From Agelas oroides (taxonomy: Eukaryota > Porifera > Demospongiae > Agelasida > Agelasidae): a stretch of 64,000 nucleotides of DNA. Where the stretch lies: positions 3,299,840 to 3,363,839 of the forward strand of contig OX422191.1 of NCBI GenBank assembly GCA_949130485.1. Direction: 5' to 3'. A program made the position numbers and the translations under genes. Position 1 is the stretch's first letter. Every line of letters begins with the position of its first letter. A model generated the notes under the pieces. The model was not told the DNA's origin. It made no database searches and saw nothing but the letters and a program-made list of their open reading frames with translations. This document shows, piece by piece, positions 1 through 11,202 of this stretch.

Positions 1-2
1 TG

Positions 3-1443
3 AGAGACGCAGAGCCGGAGGCTAGACAAGTTTGGTTTGCAGACGATGCAACCGCTGCCGGAAAACTTGCGACACTTCTTCAGTGGTGGTGGCTTGTAAC
101 AACCACTGGACCTAAATTTGGGTATTACCCAAATGCAAGGAAGTCCCATCTGATAGTTAAGCCAGAACTTGCAGATGAAGCAAAAAAGATGTTTGAGAAC
201 ACAAATGTACAGATATCCATCAACGGGCAGAGACATCTGGGTGCTGCCATAGGGACGCAAGAGTTCATAAAAGCCTATGCTGCACAGAAGATAGAGAAAT
301 GGGTGAATGAAATTGAAAACCTCACTGAAATAGCTCGTACTCATCCCCACGCTGCTTATGCGGCTTTTGTCCATGGAGCCATTGGGAGATGGCTGTACCT
401 GATGAGAACCATTAATATCAGCAGCTCAATCTACCAACCCCTCGAAGATGTGATCCACCACAAGTTCATCCCAGCTTTAACTGGTCAAGCTTCAAGCTCA
501 CCAGAGGTGAGAAAGCTTATGTCTCTCCCTACTCGACATGGTGGCCTCAACATTGTGAACCCTGTTGAGTTAGGAGAAAGGCAATTGAGTGCTTCCAAAG
601 CAATGACCGCTCCACTGAAGAAGATGATTATTGAACAGTCTGAGCAGTTCACTAAGCCCCAGCTACAGTCAGTCAAATCTTCCCTTCACCAAGAAAAGTG
701 TCAGTTCAATGCTGCCAAAGCTGAACAAGTGAAAGGAGAAATTCCAGCTACACTACAAAGGGCAATGGATTTGGGGAGTGAGAAGGGAGCATCCACATGG
801 TTGACTGCCCTACCATTGCAAGAGCAAGGGTTCACTCTCAACAAGCAAGAGTTCCAGGATGCGTTATGTCTTCGATATGGATGGCAGTTGAGGAATTCGC
901 CGAGCCACTGTGTCTGTGGTGCAATGTTCTCCACAGATCATGCAATGATCTGTTCACATGGAGGACTAACAATAACCAGACACAATGATATACGTGACAT
1001 CACTGCAAACTGGCTCAGTGCAACAGGCTTCTGGGGACGTCAGCAATGTGCATTTTTTTGATGTAAGGGTCTTCCACCCAAACGCACAGAGCTATCGTCA
1101 CTCCAGCATTCCAAGCCTATACAGACGCCATGAGCAAGCAAAGAAGAGAGAATATGGGGATAGAATAAGAGAGGTCGAGAATGGCAGCTTCACTCCACTA
1201 GTGTTTGCCACAACAGGAGGCATGGGCCGAGAGGCTACACTGTTCTACAAGCGTCTTGCAGATCAGATATCTGAAAAGAACAACACCACATACTGCAAAA
1301 CCATGGCGTGGATCAGGTGTACTCTTTCGTTCTCCCTCCTAAGATCTGCTGTGATGTGCATTCGAGGCAGCCGATCAACATCTCACCGGGTACCGAATGC
1401 CAGCCTTGAACTGGGCGTTGCAGAGAGCCGGCTCTCTGGCTAA
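3..1443 (+). pseudogene. LINE-like reverse transcriptase and C-terminal nuclease-like region, 5' end outside window, frameshifted
   Basis: The open frame is already running at base 3. It carries the reverse-transcriptase catalytic motif FADD (bases 36-47), followed by a typical RT thumb/connection region (PTRHGGLNIVNPVELGERQL). A Cys/His cluster (CVCG, then DHAMIC, GG and RHN) lies near 900-985. The frame ends at 1061. The continuation is in another frame from about 1055 (DVRVF, then EVENGSFTPLVF, GGMGREA) and stops at 1443. The switch falls in a run of seven T (1054-1060), so it is a one-base indel, either true decay or a homopolymer error. The D...EVE pattern of the second part suggests a restriction-like endonuclease as in some LINEs, but that is inference. 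I cannot name the clade. No upstream start is visible because the element begins before the window. Confidence 0.75.
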
Positions 1444-1552
1444 CTCTTAGTAATTATGTATATCTTTGCAAAGTTTTTCTCAGTTTTAATGGATTTTATT
1501 TCCTCCTTATTTTTACTTCAGTAGGTATATGGCTTTTTGTATTGCAGATTAC

Positions 1553-3046
1553 TTTGCGGGTCCGTACCGGTCTGTGCGCTTTTTGCACAAACTCAGTCTT
1601 TACATTTTTGAACTCCCCATACCTTCATCTTCTTGTAGGTATGCTCCTTGTATTAGTGCAACGATTGTTCCGAGCTTGGGTTAGCCGACAATTATCGTGA
1701 ATTTTCATTTACGCGGCATTATGCGCTGCTGCAGGAGACGGATTATTTCGCGGATCCGTACCTTTCTGTGCGCTTTATGCACAAACTCAGTGTTTACATT
1801 TTTGAACTCCCCATACCCTCAGCTTCTTGTAGGTATGCTCCTTGCATTAGTGCAACGATTGTTTCAGGCTAGGGTTAGTCGTGAATTTGCGTGAATTTCC
1901 ATTGACGGCATTATGCGTTGTGCAGGAAACCGATTATTTAGCGGGTCCGTACCGGTCTGTGCGCTTTTTGCACAAACTCAGTGTTTACATTTTTGAACTC
2001 CCATACCTTCATCTTCTTGTAGGTACGCTCCTTGTATTAGTGCAACGATTGTTCCGAGCTTGGGTTAGCCGACAATTATCGTGAATTTTCATTTACGGCA
2101 TTATGCGCTGCTGCAGGAGACGGATTATTTCGCGGATCCGTACCGATCAGTGCGCATTTTGCACAAACTCAGTGTTTACATTTTTGAACTCCCCATACCC
2201 TCATCTTCTTGTAGGTATGCTGCTTGCATTAGTGCAACGATTGTTTCGGGCTAGAGCTAGGGTTAGCCGACAATTTGCGTGAATTTTCATTGACGGCATT
2301 ATGCGCTGCTGCAGGAGACGGATTATTTCGCGGATCCGTAACGATCAGTACGCATTTTGCACAAACTCAGTGTTTACATTTTTGAACTCCCCATACCCTC
2401 AGGTTCTTGTAAGTATGCTCCTTGCATTAGTGCAACGATTGTTCCGAGCTTGGGTTAGCCGTCAATTGGCGTGAATTGCCATTGACGGCATTATGCGCCG
2501 TGGCAGGAAACCGATTATTTAGCGGGTCCGTACCTTTCTGTGCGCTTTATGCACAAACTCAGTGTTTACTTTTTTGAACTCCCCATACCCTCAGCTTCTT
2601 GTAGGTATGCTCCTTGCATTAGTGCAACGATTGTTTCGGGCTAGGGACTAGGGTTAGTCTTGAATTTGCGTGAATTTCCATTGACGACATTATGGGCTGC
2701 GGCAGGAGACGGATTATTTATCGGGTCCGTACCGGTCTGTGCGCTTTTCGCACAAACTCGGTGTTAACTCCCCATACCCTCAGCTTCTTGTAGGTATGCT
2801 CCTTGCATTAGTGCAACGATTGTTCCCAGCTTGGGTTAGCCGTCAATTCGCGTGAATTGCCATTGACGGCATTATGCGCCGTGGCAGGAAACCGATTATT
2901 TCGCGGGTCCGTACCTTTCTGTGCGCTTTTTGCACAAACCCGGTGTTTACATTTTTGAACTCCCCATACCCTCAGCTTCTTGTAGGTATGCTCCTTGCAT
3001 TAGTGCAACGATTGTTCCGAGCTTGGGTTAGCCGACAATTTGCGAG
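1553..3046 (+). repeat. Satellite array, eight ~190-bp monomers
   Basis: Eight head-to-tail monomers share blocks such as tttgaactccccatacc, cttgtaggtatgctcc and ttagtgcaacgattgtt. The anchor tccgta occurs at 1561, 1755, 1946, 2137, 2335, 2527, 2726 and 2908, giving steps of 194, 191, 191, 198, 192, 199 and 182 bp. The eight bases after the anchor define three subtypes (A ccggtctg, B cctttctg, C cgatcag) in the order A-B-A-C-C-B-A-B. Each monomer has a short inverted pair (gtgcgc...gcaca). Open frames inside the array are by-products of the repeat. The array ends directly against a retroelement fragment. Confidence 0.93.
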
Positions 3047-3833
3047 AATTTACACCCTAGCTCCCCATCCTCATCTCCATGTTCCACACCCACCCCATCA
3101 CCATCTACCTGCCCCTCCACATCATCTTCCACCAACTCCACCATCCTCACCAACAACTCTTGCCACTCTCCTTCTCAACCTAACACAGACACTCCAACAT
3201 CTCATGGCCGCAAACGGAGGCTCCACCCCACCCAACCGAAGACCCCCAACAGCATCTACTTCTACATCCAATAGGGTTAACAGTAGATACATAATTAACT
3301 TAAGCATGCAGTTACCCCCTAGACCCTACCTCTGAACAAGATCTCTCCAAAGGCCTTGGCTTCATACCCACCCTTAGAATACCAAGCATAAAAAAACCTA
3401 TTGTCTGATTTTGAGAGATTCTCCAGGTCCCTCCAGATCGGATTTGATCCAACCCTCATCCTCCAATCCTAGACTTGAGCAATACATCACTCTCACTAAA
3501 ACTTTCCTTTCCACCCTCCCCTTGTCTCCCTCATACCCCAACCTCTCTAAACAGGGACTCAAAAGCCTCCACTCCCTTAGCAGGAACACAAACCTCACCA
3601 TCAAGAAGGCAGACAAAGGGAATTGTATCGTATTAGAAGATATCACAAACTACGTAGATAATGGGCATTCCCACCTACAGGATGCTTCTATATACAGGCT
3701 GGGAGACCCTACTGAGCATATGTTTGAGAGTATAGTCCGTTTTATAGATGACCTGTATTCCCAGAACCACATAGATAAGCACATCCATTCATTTTTGAAG
3801 CCTCCAGAACTGGGCAGAACACAACTAAAATAA
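3047..3833 (+). pseudogene. Penelope-like retroelement, N-terminal fragment
   Basis: From about 3330 the sequence reads as the region before the RT fingers of Penelope-like elements. A piece reading LSKGLGFIPTLRIPSIKKP (about 3333-3400) is followed, after a frameshift, by the hallmark TIKKADKGNCIVLEDITNYV (about 3598-3657) and DASIYRLGDP. The frame stops at 3833 before any RT catalytic motif. Stops and frame changes near 3335-3410 show decay. The stretch 3047-3290 is Pro/His-rich (PHPHLHVPHPPHHH) and may be the element's 5' part or a fusion with the satellite; this is uncertain. The family assignment is established knowledge of the ADKG...Y motif. Confidence 0.75.
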
Positions 3834-4675
3834 AATATTACTATGGGTAATATTTACCCAGTGTATGTTGTATAAGGAATCAAGCAGGGGTTTTGCCTAT
3901 ATGTTAGAATGCTATCCCAACATTTCTACTATTATGCATTACTATAACCCAATTCCAAGTAATTACTGCATTTTAATCAAGTTACACAAACAAGCACACC
4001 TCATCTCTGTTCTATGGTCCAGCTGCACAGGTGGACATGCAACTGAACTGGAGGCCTGGAATGTAGCTATCAACTTGGAGATCTTAAATTGACTGCATGT
4101 CATAAGCCATTAGGTACCTAAATAATGCAAGAAGTATAAGTAGCTATATATATACTGTAAAAAAATTTGAGGTTGATTTAACCCCAAAAATGTCATCTCA
4201 GTTGCAGTGTAAATATAATTCACAACGGATAGCCAACTTGCACATTTTATGGTATCAAAGCTACGCTACTGGTATTAACTTCTACAATTACTGACAGTCG
4301 TACATCAACTGCCCCCCAGTTTTCCTAGTGAAATTGTCCAGACCCTATTTTTTGGCGAGTCCACAGAGCGCACCAAAAATTTGGTTCGGATGAGACTTTT
4401 TATGCCCTGATCTCCTTAATCCAAACTGAGGCTATGAACTAATTATAGCCCAGTCTAAGCAGTGCACATGAACAAATCGGAGGTTGGAATTAGAAACCGG
4501 GAAAAGAGACTCAATCATGCATTCTCACTTCTTGATAACTATGTTATACAGATACTATTATACAGATGTTATAAATACTATACAAGTGTATGTTTACACA
4601 GTCTTTCAGATACATATGGCTGCATTAAATTGTTTATGTGTATAGCTACAGTAACAAGGTACAAAGTGGTAAGAA
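3834..4675. other. Intergenic, nothing recognised
   Basis: AT-rich sequence between the Penelope-like fragment and the last SLC45 exon. Short open frames here have no recognisable composition or splice context. The 3' untranslated region of the minus-strand SLC45 gene must fall in the right part, but I see no clear AATAAA signal. Confidence 0.5.
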
Positions 4676-4996
4676 CTAGAGTTCTGATGTCTCTTGAACG
4701 TGAGAGTGATGGATTCGATGTTGCAAACACTTCACCAGTGGCTGCCAACTGCCCCACTTGCAATCATATGATGTGGGCTTGGTGGTGACAAACATTGCAC
4801 TGATTGTTGCAAAGCACTCTCCAAGAAAGGCAACAACCAGCACTATTCTAGTGCTTCCATATGCACTGATGATGAACCCCAAACTTGACCCCACAATCAG
4901 CTGAGGTAAAGCAACCCCTATTGCAATGAAGGCAACTGCTTTACCCGTTGTGTCACTCTCACGAGGCCAGGGCCTGCGTAGAAGGAGTCCTGCGTC
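4676..4996 (-). CDS. SLC45-type transporter, last coding exon
   Basis: Read on the minus strand, an acceptor (cttgtag at 5003-4997) opens a 107-codon phase-0 exon ending with a stop at 4676. It encodes DAGLLLRRPWPRES, then hydrophobic stretches AFIAIGVALPQLIVGSSLGF and RIVLVVAFLGECFATISAM. This matches the last two membrane helices of SLC45 proteins, where the (V/L)xQL(I/V)V(S/G) segment is typical. The phase fits the upstream exon, which ends after a complete codon at 7607. Joining the exons and omitting the MITE gives about 582 residues, in the usual SLC45 range of roughly 500-770. Confidence 0.8.
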   Translation of the reverse strand, partial: DAGLLLRRPWPRESDTTGKAVAFIAIGVALPQLIVGSSLGFIISAYGSTRIVLVVAFLGECFATISAMFVTTKPTSYDCKWGSWQPLVKCLQHRIHHSHVQETSEL

Positions 4997-5285
4997 CTAC
5001 AAGTGTAAAGGAAAACCAGATTATTTCTACTTCACGTCACACAAGATCTAGCTACCATAAGTGGACCTGTCATGAAGTAAATGGTCCCCTGAAGTAGGTG
5101 GTCCCTGGGGATAGCCTATTTCAGAGTTAATCATATACTTATTTAGTGTCAATACATTTACTCCCATAGAAAGGTGTGCAATTATTTTTGTAATTGCACA
5201 GGTAGGAAAGATTCTGATTGGACAAAAAATACAAAAACTACAAAAACGTGCAAGGTGTAATCACTCACTGATTGGTCAGTAGCAA

Positions 5286-5417
5286 TTTCCTGTAAACTAT
5301 ATTAACATAATGTAAACTTGTAACTTGTAAGCGCAACAATTTGCTGTAAACTATATTAACATAATGTAAACTTGTAACTTGTAAGTGACAACAATTTGGT
5401 GTAAACTATACAGTTTA
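5286..5417. repeat. Tandem repeat, ~54-bp unit, 2.4 copies
   Basis: The block tgtaaactatattaacata begins at 5291 and 5345, and a diverged partial copy begins at 5400. The spacer is cttgtaacttgtaag. AT-rich intronic minisatellite. Confidence 0.85.
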
Positions 5418-5511
5418 CTGTAAACTTGTATACTATAAACCACCACATCACATACATACCCATACTTATTATAGCATACTGTAAACTAGGCAGAGCATAT
5501 GATTAACAAGT

Positions 5512-5646
5512 AACAGCATGTTTTCTCGTGTAATTTGGGATTAATAGCACTCATGAATGGCATAATTGCAATCGGCTTCGCCTCGTGCAATTAACAGCCA
5601 TTCACTCATGCTATTAATCCCAAATTGCACTCGAAACCATGCTGTT
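5512..5646. repeat. Foldback (inverted repeat) with ~50-bp arms
   Basis: The left arm (aacagcatg ... atttgggattaatagc ... gaatggc, about 5512-5561) is the reverse complement, with a few mismatches, of the right arm (gccattc ... gctattaatcccaaat ... catgctgtt, about 5598-5646). The central loop contains ggcttcgcc. Probably a small foldback element inside the SLC45 intron. Confidence 0.85.
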
Positions 5647-7606
5647 AATTATACAAATGGTCTCCTGCTGAAGTAAATTATCCTCCTACTTGCGATCAAT
5701 GTCTTGCACATTTTACCCTGGCTTTCTTTCCAAGCAAAAGATACATCTGTTTGCAAATTGTTCCACAAATGCAGTGCTTCATGCTTCAATTTCCTGCAAC
5801 CACAACTGGCTATGAAGTTCTTGTTGCCATTGGTAATGTATACTGTAGCAGTGCTTTATATTCAAACTTAAACCACAGTCACTTTATATGAATATAAATG
5901 AGTGTGTACTTGAGCTTGAGAAAACATCTACTCCAAAGTTAAAGCTCTAGTTAGGAGAGATGAGTGGGGGACCATTTACTTCAAGGGGTGACCGGTTACT
6001 CTGGAGTAGGTATTCCTGGGGGAACAACTACTATGGAGTAAATGGGCCAGGGGACCACCTACTTCGGGGGCCTATTTACTTCGTGATAGATCGAGACAGA
6101 AATTAAAAGCAGCCCTTCAACAAGCAAGGAATGGTTACTGTGGAAGTGTTAGCAACCGGGATTGAAAATCTTGATTGGTGAAAATTGCCCTTGATCAGTT
6201 GACAAATCCTATTTTGAAGTGCTTGGTCGCTTACAGGACTAGACAGCTATCATCATGTTAATCTGTTGCTTATGATGAGGTGGAGTTCATCTTGATCCCT
6301 TGATAAGCTTCTCTCTTAAATCCTGGTTACATGCATGCTTCTAAAGGTGACACAAAAGTGATAAGTCTGGATCTTATTTCAGATCATGACTTGATAAGAC
6401 CTTATGGTCACATGCTCTTGGGTATAGAGGCTTGGGTTAATATACTGGGTTTGCAGAATCTTTGAAGCACCACTAAAATGTAAAAAAGCCCAAAATGTGT
6501 TGCATTCTTTTCATGGAGTGAAATTATGTACCTTATGCGGTAGCATCTTGTTTGTAGCCACTCAGTTTTCAATCAAAGACAGTAGCTTTGTGTTGCACCA
6601 ATGTGAACTATACATGTGCCAAGGCTAGAAAGTTATCTACTTATAATACATGGTACATGCTTGCTCTCAGGACCACTTCTTCTGACAGCAAAGAGACCTG
6701 GGCCACTCCAATAAATTTTTCGATTTGCGAATGCACGCCCCCATTTTTTGCGACAACTACACAAATAGACCAGGTACGCGTACACGGTGCTTTTCACTGA
6801 AGTACTGAAGTGACTTACTGAAGAGATCACTGTTTGCCATCGAAGTGACCGGAAGTAGCGTTATGTCGACTCGTGCTCCAGCAAAATTCGGAGTTCATAC
6901 TATGTGTTCTGTGCATGTATAATATTCATTTGTCAGAAGCTTGAAGAAATGATGCCGGCGATTATCAGCCATTTATTGGGGTGGCCTTAAAAATGTTGTC
7001 TCCTGTATCCCTTCTGTTGCAATATAGTTTGTGTGCGAAACTCCACCCACCAAATTATTCGAGTGTCCGTAATAGCAGTACATGAGCGCAATTTAATTTT
7101 GAGGTATCCCGCCACCAATCCGTCAAGTAATTTCCGCTGTACGTATTTAAGAAAGGTAAATAATAGTACATGCATGAATATAGCCAGAGTCCCACCTCTT
7201 GTCATCATGGGGCAGAATGAATCAGCTTTTCATATTTTTAGATTCACACACATGATGAATACTTATTGTGTAGGACCACCAAGAGAGATCAACAATCTGT
7301 ACAAAGGAGTTCAACAAAATGTGTTCACTACAGCTACATAGCTGGCCTCATTTTCAGGTCTTCCTGGCTCCTGGTTTTGATTGCTTGCAACTAACTGTAA
7401 ACACCCACTTTCCCCATGCTTATATTCAAATGGGATTCAGTATACCTAGTAGAATTTGCTCAAGTTTCAATTCCCCCTGAATTCTTTTAAAGCATCGCGT
7501 TCTTAATATAATAGTAATAGAAAAGTTTGTGTGGTTGCTCTAATTCCAACTGCCTGTTAGCTAAACATGTCAGCTAGGCTACACTATACAGGCACCAAGG
7601 GTGTAC

Positions 7607-9576
7607 CTGGTAATAAGGAATGACTGCATATAACACATTATATTTTTTATTGTCCCATTCTCTTTTGCAGGAATTTGATCTTATTTCTCTAAATGTTTAG
7701 GATTTTTCTCCATAAATGGCTTGGTTTGTTCAAATCTTTAGCGAAGCTGCCTAAATTTAGGCACTTTGGTCAAATTTTAAGTACATAAGGATGCCTAAAT
7801 TTAGGCAGCCATAATTTATAAGGTCTTCAGTTTCAGCTAATCTTTAGCAGTGCCTGCCTAAATTTAGGCAGCCATGCTATGGAGGTAGTCTAAATGGTGC
7901 ACATAAATATGCCCTGCCTAAATTTAGGCACCTGTAGTGTAATTTGTGTCTGGATGTGCCTAAATTTAGGCATCTCATCAATTTTGAAGCAAAATAATGC
8001 AAATCTACAGGCATTTATTGATAAAAGTTTGGATGACGTGCTGCCTAAATTTAGGCAGCCTGCTAAATATTTACAAGATTTTTACTTAGCTTTTTGCACT
8101 TTGCTAAAGATTTTGCACAAATTATCAAAAATTGCGCAAAAGAGAATGGGACAGTACAAAAAATGTGTTATATGGAAAGTTGACCAACAAGGAGAAGTAC
8201 ACACCTGCCACTGTAGTCATTCCAACTGCAGTCCATACTGTGGGATAGAGCACCGTCACTCCACAAGAAGCTAAAAAAGCCATGTGAGCACCAATGACAA
8301 CTGGTCTATGACCAATGTACCTGGTGATCCATTCTGACACCAGTGAATAGATTAATGCGACAAAATACAAGGCAACCAATCCAGCACTTCCAACAATCAC
8401 CCCTTCATCAAAACTATCTCTCAGTTCTTTGTCTTCTGAAGTTGGAGAACCACCATAAACCACCTCACCCACAAATGTGGTGAAGAAGATATACATTGCA
8501 AGGAAGGCAAACCAGCTGAAAAACACCAGAATCCAGAGACGCAAAAACGTGAAAGACATGCATTTCACAAATAGAAGTGTTCCATAGATGCTGCCCACAA
8601 TATCTTTATACCATGAGCTTGGTTTCCAGCAGTGACAGAAGCACTTTGTTTCATTGCTTGACTCCTCCACTAGTGTAAGAGTGTCTTCATCTGACATGAC
8701 GTCCAAATCCTGATCACTCGCAGGTTCACTTATGGTATCAGGCTTTGTATTTTTAATGGAAACTGCTGCTAAGTCTTTGATGTCAGTGGAGTTTTGATTA
8801 TCTCCGTCAGGTTCAAAAGCCAATTTGATGACTGAGGGTGACTCTTCAGGACTGACAATATTTTTGTGAGTCAAATGCTCCCTCTCCTTCACACTGCACA
8901 ATGTAAGCAGCTGGGTTACTATCACCACAAGCACCAGGATGCCAAATGCAACTTTAATCTGTATTCCAAAACTATAATCACCCCCAAGCCCCAGCTTCTT
9001 CCAAGGTATGGATGCTACCACTGCTCCCACTGTGGCACCAATGTTAACCATCGAAGAATAGATGGAATTCCCTCTTTCAATTTTTTCTTGAGGTACCACA
9101 TCTAGGAGGTAGGCACGAACAGGCGATTGAATCATATCAAGACTGAAATCCATACTTACAAGAGTTATCGCAGTGAAGGCAATGACAAAGGAACTGTGCA
9201 CGCTCCCACTTAGGTGGAACACGTTCCCGGAGAGTAGTTCACCATACGGGAACAGTCCTGCGCAGATACACACAACAATGGCTAGCCCAAGAATAAAAGG
9301 ACGCCTCCTCCCCCAAGAGCACCTACACCTGTCGCTAGCAGAGCCCATGCAGCCCTGAAATACGATACCCAGCAAGGGACCAATCGCCCACATCACGGAA
9401 ACGTACTTTTCCTCCAGACCCGATTTCAGGAGTGCTGGGGTTCCGTAGGCTGTCTCCAGGGAGTAGGCAAATTCGACGGCAAAGGCAATGGCCGAGAGCA
9501 TTACGATCCTGCACCAGGCAGGATCGTAATGATCTTCTCGTAGTCTGTAGCTTTCCGAATTTTCAGTTTTGTTCAT
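7607..9576 (-). CDS. SLC45-type sugar/H+ symporter-like protein, first coding exon, split by a MITE
   Basis: A major-facilitator membrane transporter of the SLC45 family; known members move sucrose/glucose with protons. The start is ATG at 9576 (MNKTENSES); the longer open frame to 9597 begins at TTG. Helix 1 (MLSAIAFAVEFAYSLETAYG) is followed by the SLC45/MFS loop motif SDRCRCSWGRRRPFILG, then MDFSLDMIQSPVRAYLLDVV. A charged cytosolic loop (about residues 225-330, PEESPSVIKL ... DEDTLTLVEE) precedes the C-terminal helices. Coding runs 9576-8170, is broken by a ~540-bp MITE after FPY, and resumes at 7627-7607 (AVIPYYQ), matching the family's PYxL...Y(H/Q) segment. Unspliced, the frame enters the MITE and stops at 8125. 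A donor at 8204 (ggcag|gtgtgt) and an acceptor at 7624 (atatgcag) could remove the MITE in frame with loss of 13 residues. Whether the allele is functional is unknown. Confidence 0.85.
7628..8173. mobile_element. MITE with ~40-50-bp TIRs inserted in the SLC45 coding exon
   Basis: The left end (7632: aacacattatattttttatt, then gtcccattctcttttgc) is the inverse of the right end (gcgcaaaagagaatgggac ... aatgtgtt, ending 8169), flanked by ATAT at 7628-7631 and 8170-8173. The A/T-only flank makes the exact target duplication (TA or ATAT) ambiguous. There is no transposase; open frames inside are fortuitous. Together with one flank copy it adds 542 bp, not a multiple of three. The interior carries six palindromes described separately. 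Confidence 0.88.
7748..8057. repeat. Six copies of a perfect 16-bp palindrome inside the MITE
   Basis: TGCCTAAATTTAGGCA, which is its own reverse complement, occurs at 7748-7763, 7792-7807, 7855-7870, 7915-7930, 7957-7972 and 8042-8057. Start-to-start spacings are 44, 63, 60, 42 and 85 bp. All six are identical over 16 bases while the sequence between them is not repeated. A cluster of dimer-binding sites or slipped foldback units are both possible. Confidence 0.97.
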
Positions 9577-9621
9577 ACTTTGCAACAGAAGGCACAAACT
9601 ATCACGGAAGGGGTGGGGCTC

Positions 9622-10919
9622 AGGGATGGCATAAGTTCACACCGTTTGAAACGGTTACGTCATAATTGCATCATTTTGAATGCGTGCCTGCCACACCCTT
9701 TGTGTACTTAGACGAATGGCCATGATGACAGCAGATTTTTGAACGACGCCAGCAAGACTCCAGATTGAAGAGACTCCCGGTGATTGTTAACAACAAAGAA
9801 CTTCAACCTATCTTGCTAGGCATGAAGGCACTGCCGCTGAAGTGAACAAGCAATCAGTAATCATTTCAGCCACCGTTCTGTTGTCTCCACTCAATAACTG
9901 CTAGTAACAATGATAGGGTGCACTTGTTACATTTCAGCATCCTGGTATTAAAATCGCAAGGAAGAGGTTTGTGAAGCAATCAGAACTTCAAGCTTATGCT
10001 GTTGACTATCTTGACAGTAGAAATGGCCCGAAGACTAGGAGTCAGGACAGATGCCAACAAGACTGCAGCTTCAAGCACAAACCGCAATGCCATATCCCTT
10101 CAACCTATGACATCATGGACATTTATAAAGGACTAATGTATAGTAGCTATCACGAAGACACCACATAATGGAGAAATGGATTCACTTCTAACCTCATATA
10201 TGACCAAGAGCCTGGGCGCCAGGCTAAAACTCATCTATGATGGGATAATGATACCTGAGTTAAAGACCTTATGTCATTATTACTTCATATCAACAACAAA
10301 AATGCTTTGATATAATACAATGGTCTAGATGCACATGATTGTGAATGATGAACAACTGTAGTTGAAGTAGCCTCGGATCTTCGTATTTTGATCACTTCTT
10401 GTGTCATACCGTAAATGCTGGAATGGGGGAAGGTCTGGGAATGAGTAGGAACAAGGCTATGGTTGACAGTTGTTTAAATTGTCCGGTCACATATACAATT
10501 TAGTTGCGTCCATCCTCCTTCACTGAGTCACCTCTCCTGTGAAATCAATTATTGGACTCGATGTATCAGTGGTTTCTTACAAGTTCTGGGAACCAGCAAT
10601 ATTTTCAGTGGGCCAAGAACTTGCTCTTTCTGGCAGTGACTTCTAGTAGTGGAGACAACAGAACGGTGGCAAATCTTCACTTCAGTGGCAGTGCCTTCAT
10701 GCCTAGCTAGATAGGTTGAAACTCTTTGTTGTTAACAATCACCTGACGGATGGAGTCTCTTTCAATCTGGAGTCTTGCTGGCGTCGTTCTGTTTTATCAA
10801 AACTCTGCTGTCATCATGGCCATTCGTCGGATAAGTACACAGAGGGTGTGGCAGGACGCATTCAAAATGATGCAATTATGACGTAACCGTTTCAAACAGT
10901 GTGAACTTATGCCATCCCT
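9622..10919. mobile_element. 1.3-kb element with long (~280-bp) terminal inverted repeats
   Basis: The left arm 9622-9910 (agggatggcataagttcac, then gtttgaaacggttacgtcat ... gttgtctccact) is repeated in inverse orientation at about 10643-10919 (... atgacgtaaccgtttcaaac, then gtgaacttatgccatccct). Small indels separate the arms. The ~730-bp core has no recognisable coding sequence. The left end lies about 45 bp from the SLC45 ATG, so the element occupies the place of that gene's promoter and 5' UTR. No clear target duplication. Confidence 0.88.
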
Positions 10920-11202
10920 TTTTTGCTAATTTCAACGCGGCAGTTCTATATACCGAGCACTTTAGGTGTGCTTTGTATGCACGTGAGGACAGTAGCTACA
11001 TGCAGCTACTCTTTCATGTTGGGAACCGTAATAATAATGATTGAACTTATTTTCAGTAACAAGTACACTTGAAGTAACACTTTCATTTCTACGTATAAAA
11101 AGCAAACCTTGATTCAGAAAATTAGTGTTCATTAAACAAAACAACTTCGATTAGTGAAGTGCTAAGGTTTCATTGATTTATTTTCAAAATTTGTGTTCCT
11201 TA
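10920..11202. other. Short intergenic gap
   Basis: AT-rich spacer between two TIR elements; nothing recognised. Confidence 0.5.

Larger units (their letters stand above)
4997..7606 (-). other. SLC45 gene intron (2.6 kb)
   Basis: Donor ccag|gtac at 7607/7606 and acceptor cttgtag|gac at 4997/4996, read on the minus strand. It contains a ~54-bp tandem repeat, a ~50-bp foldback, and a pair of related fragments with 'acttc...gtaaat' blocks in opposite orientation near 5085-5110 and 5990-6080. No other exon-like open segment in the right phase was found. Confidence 0.65.

Noticed and set aside
1697..3335. Several open frames in the satellite (FLNSPYPQLLVGM units)
   Set aside because: They repeat with the monomer and result from the satellite, not from a gene.
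7894..8274. 126-codon plus frame
   Set aside because: Lies across the MITE and antisense to the SLC45 exon; stop-free by chance around the palindromes.
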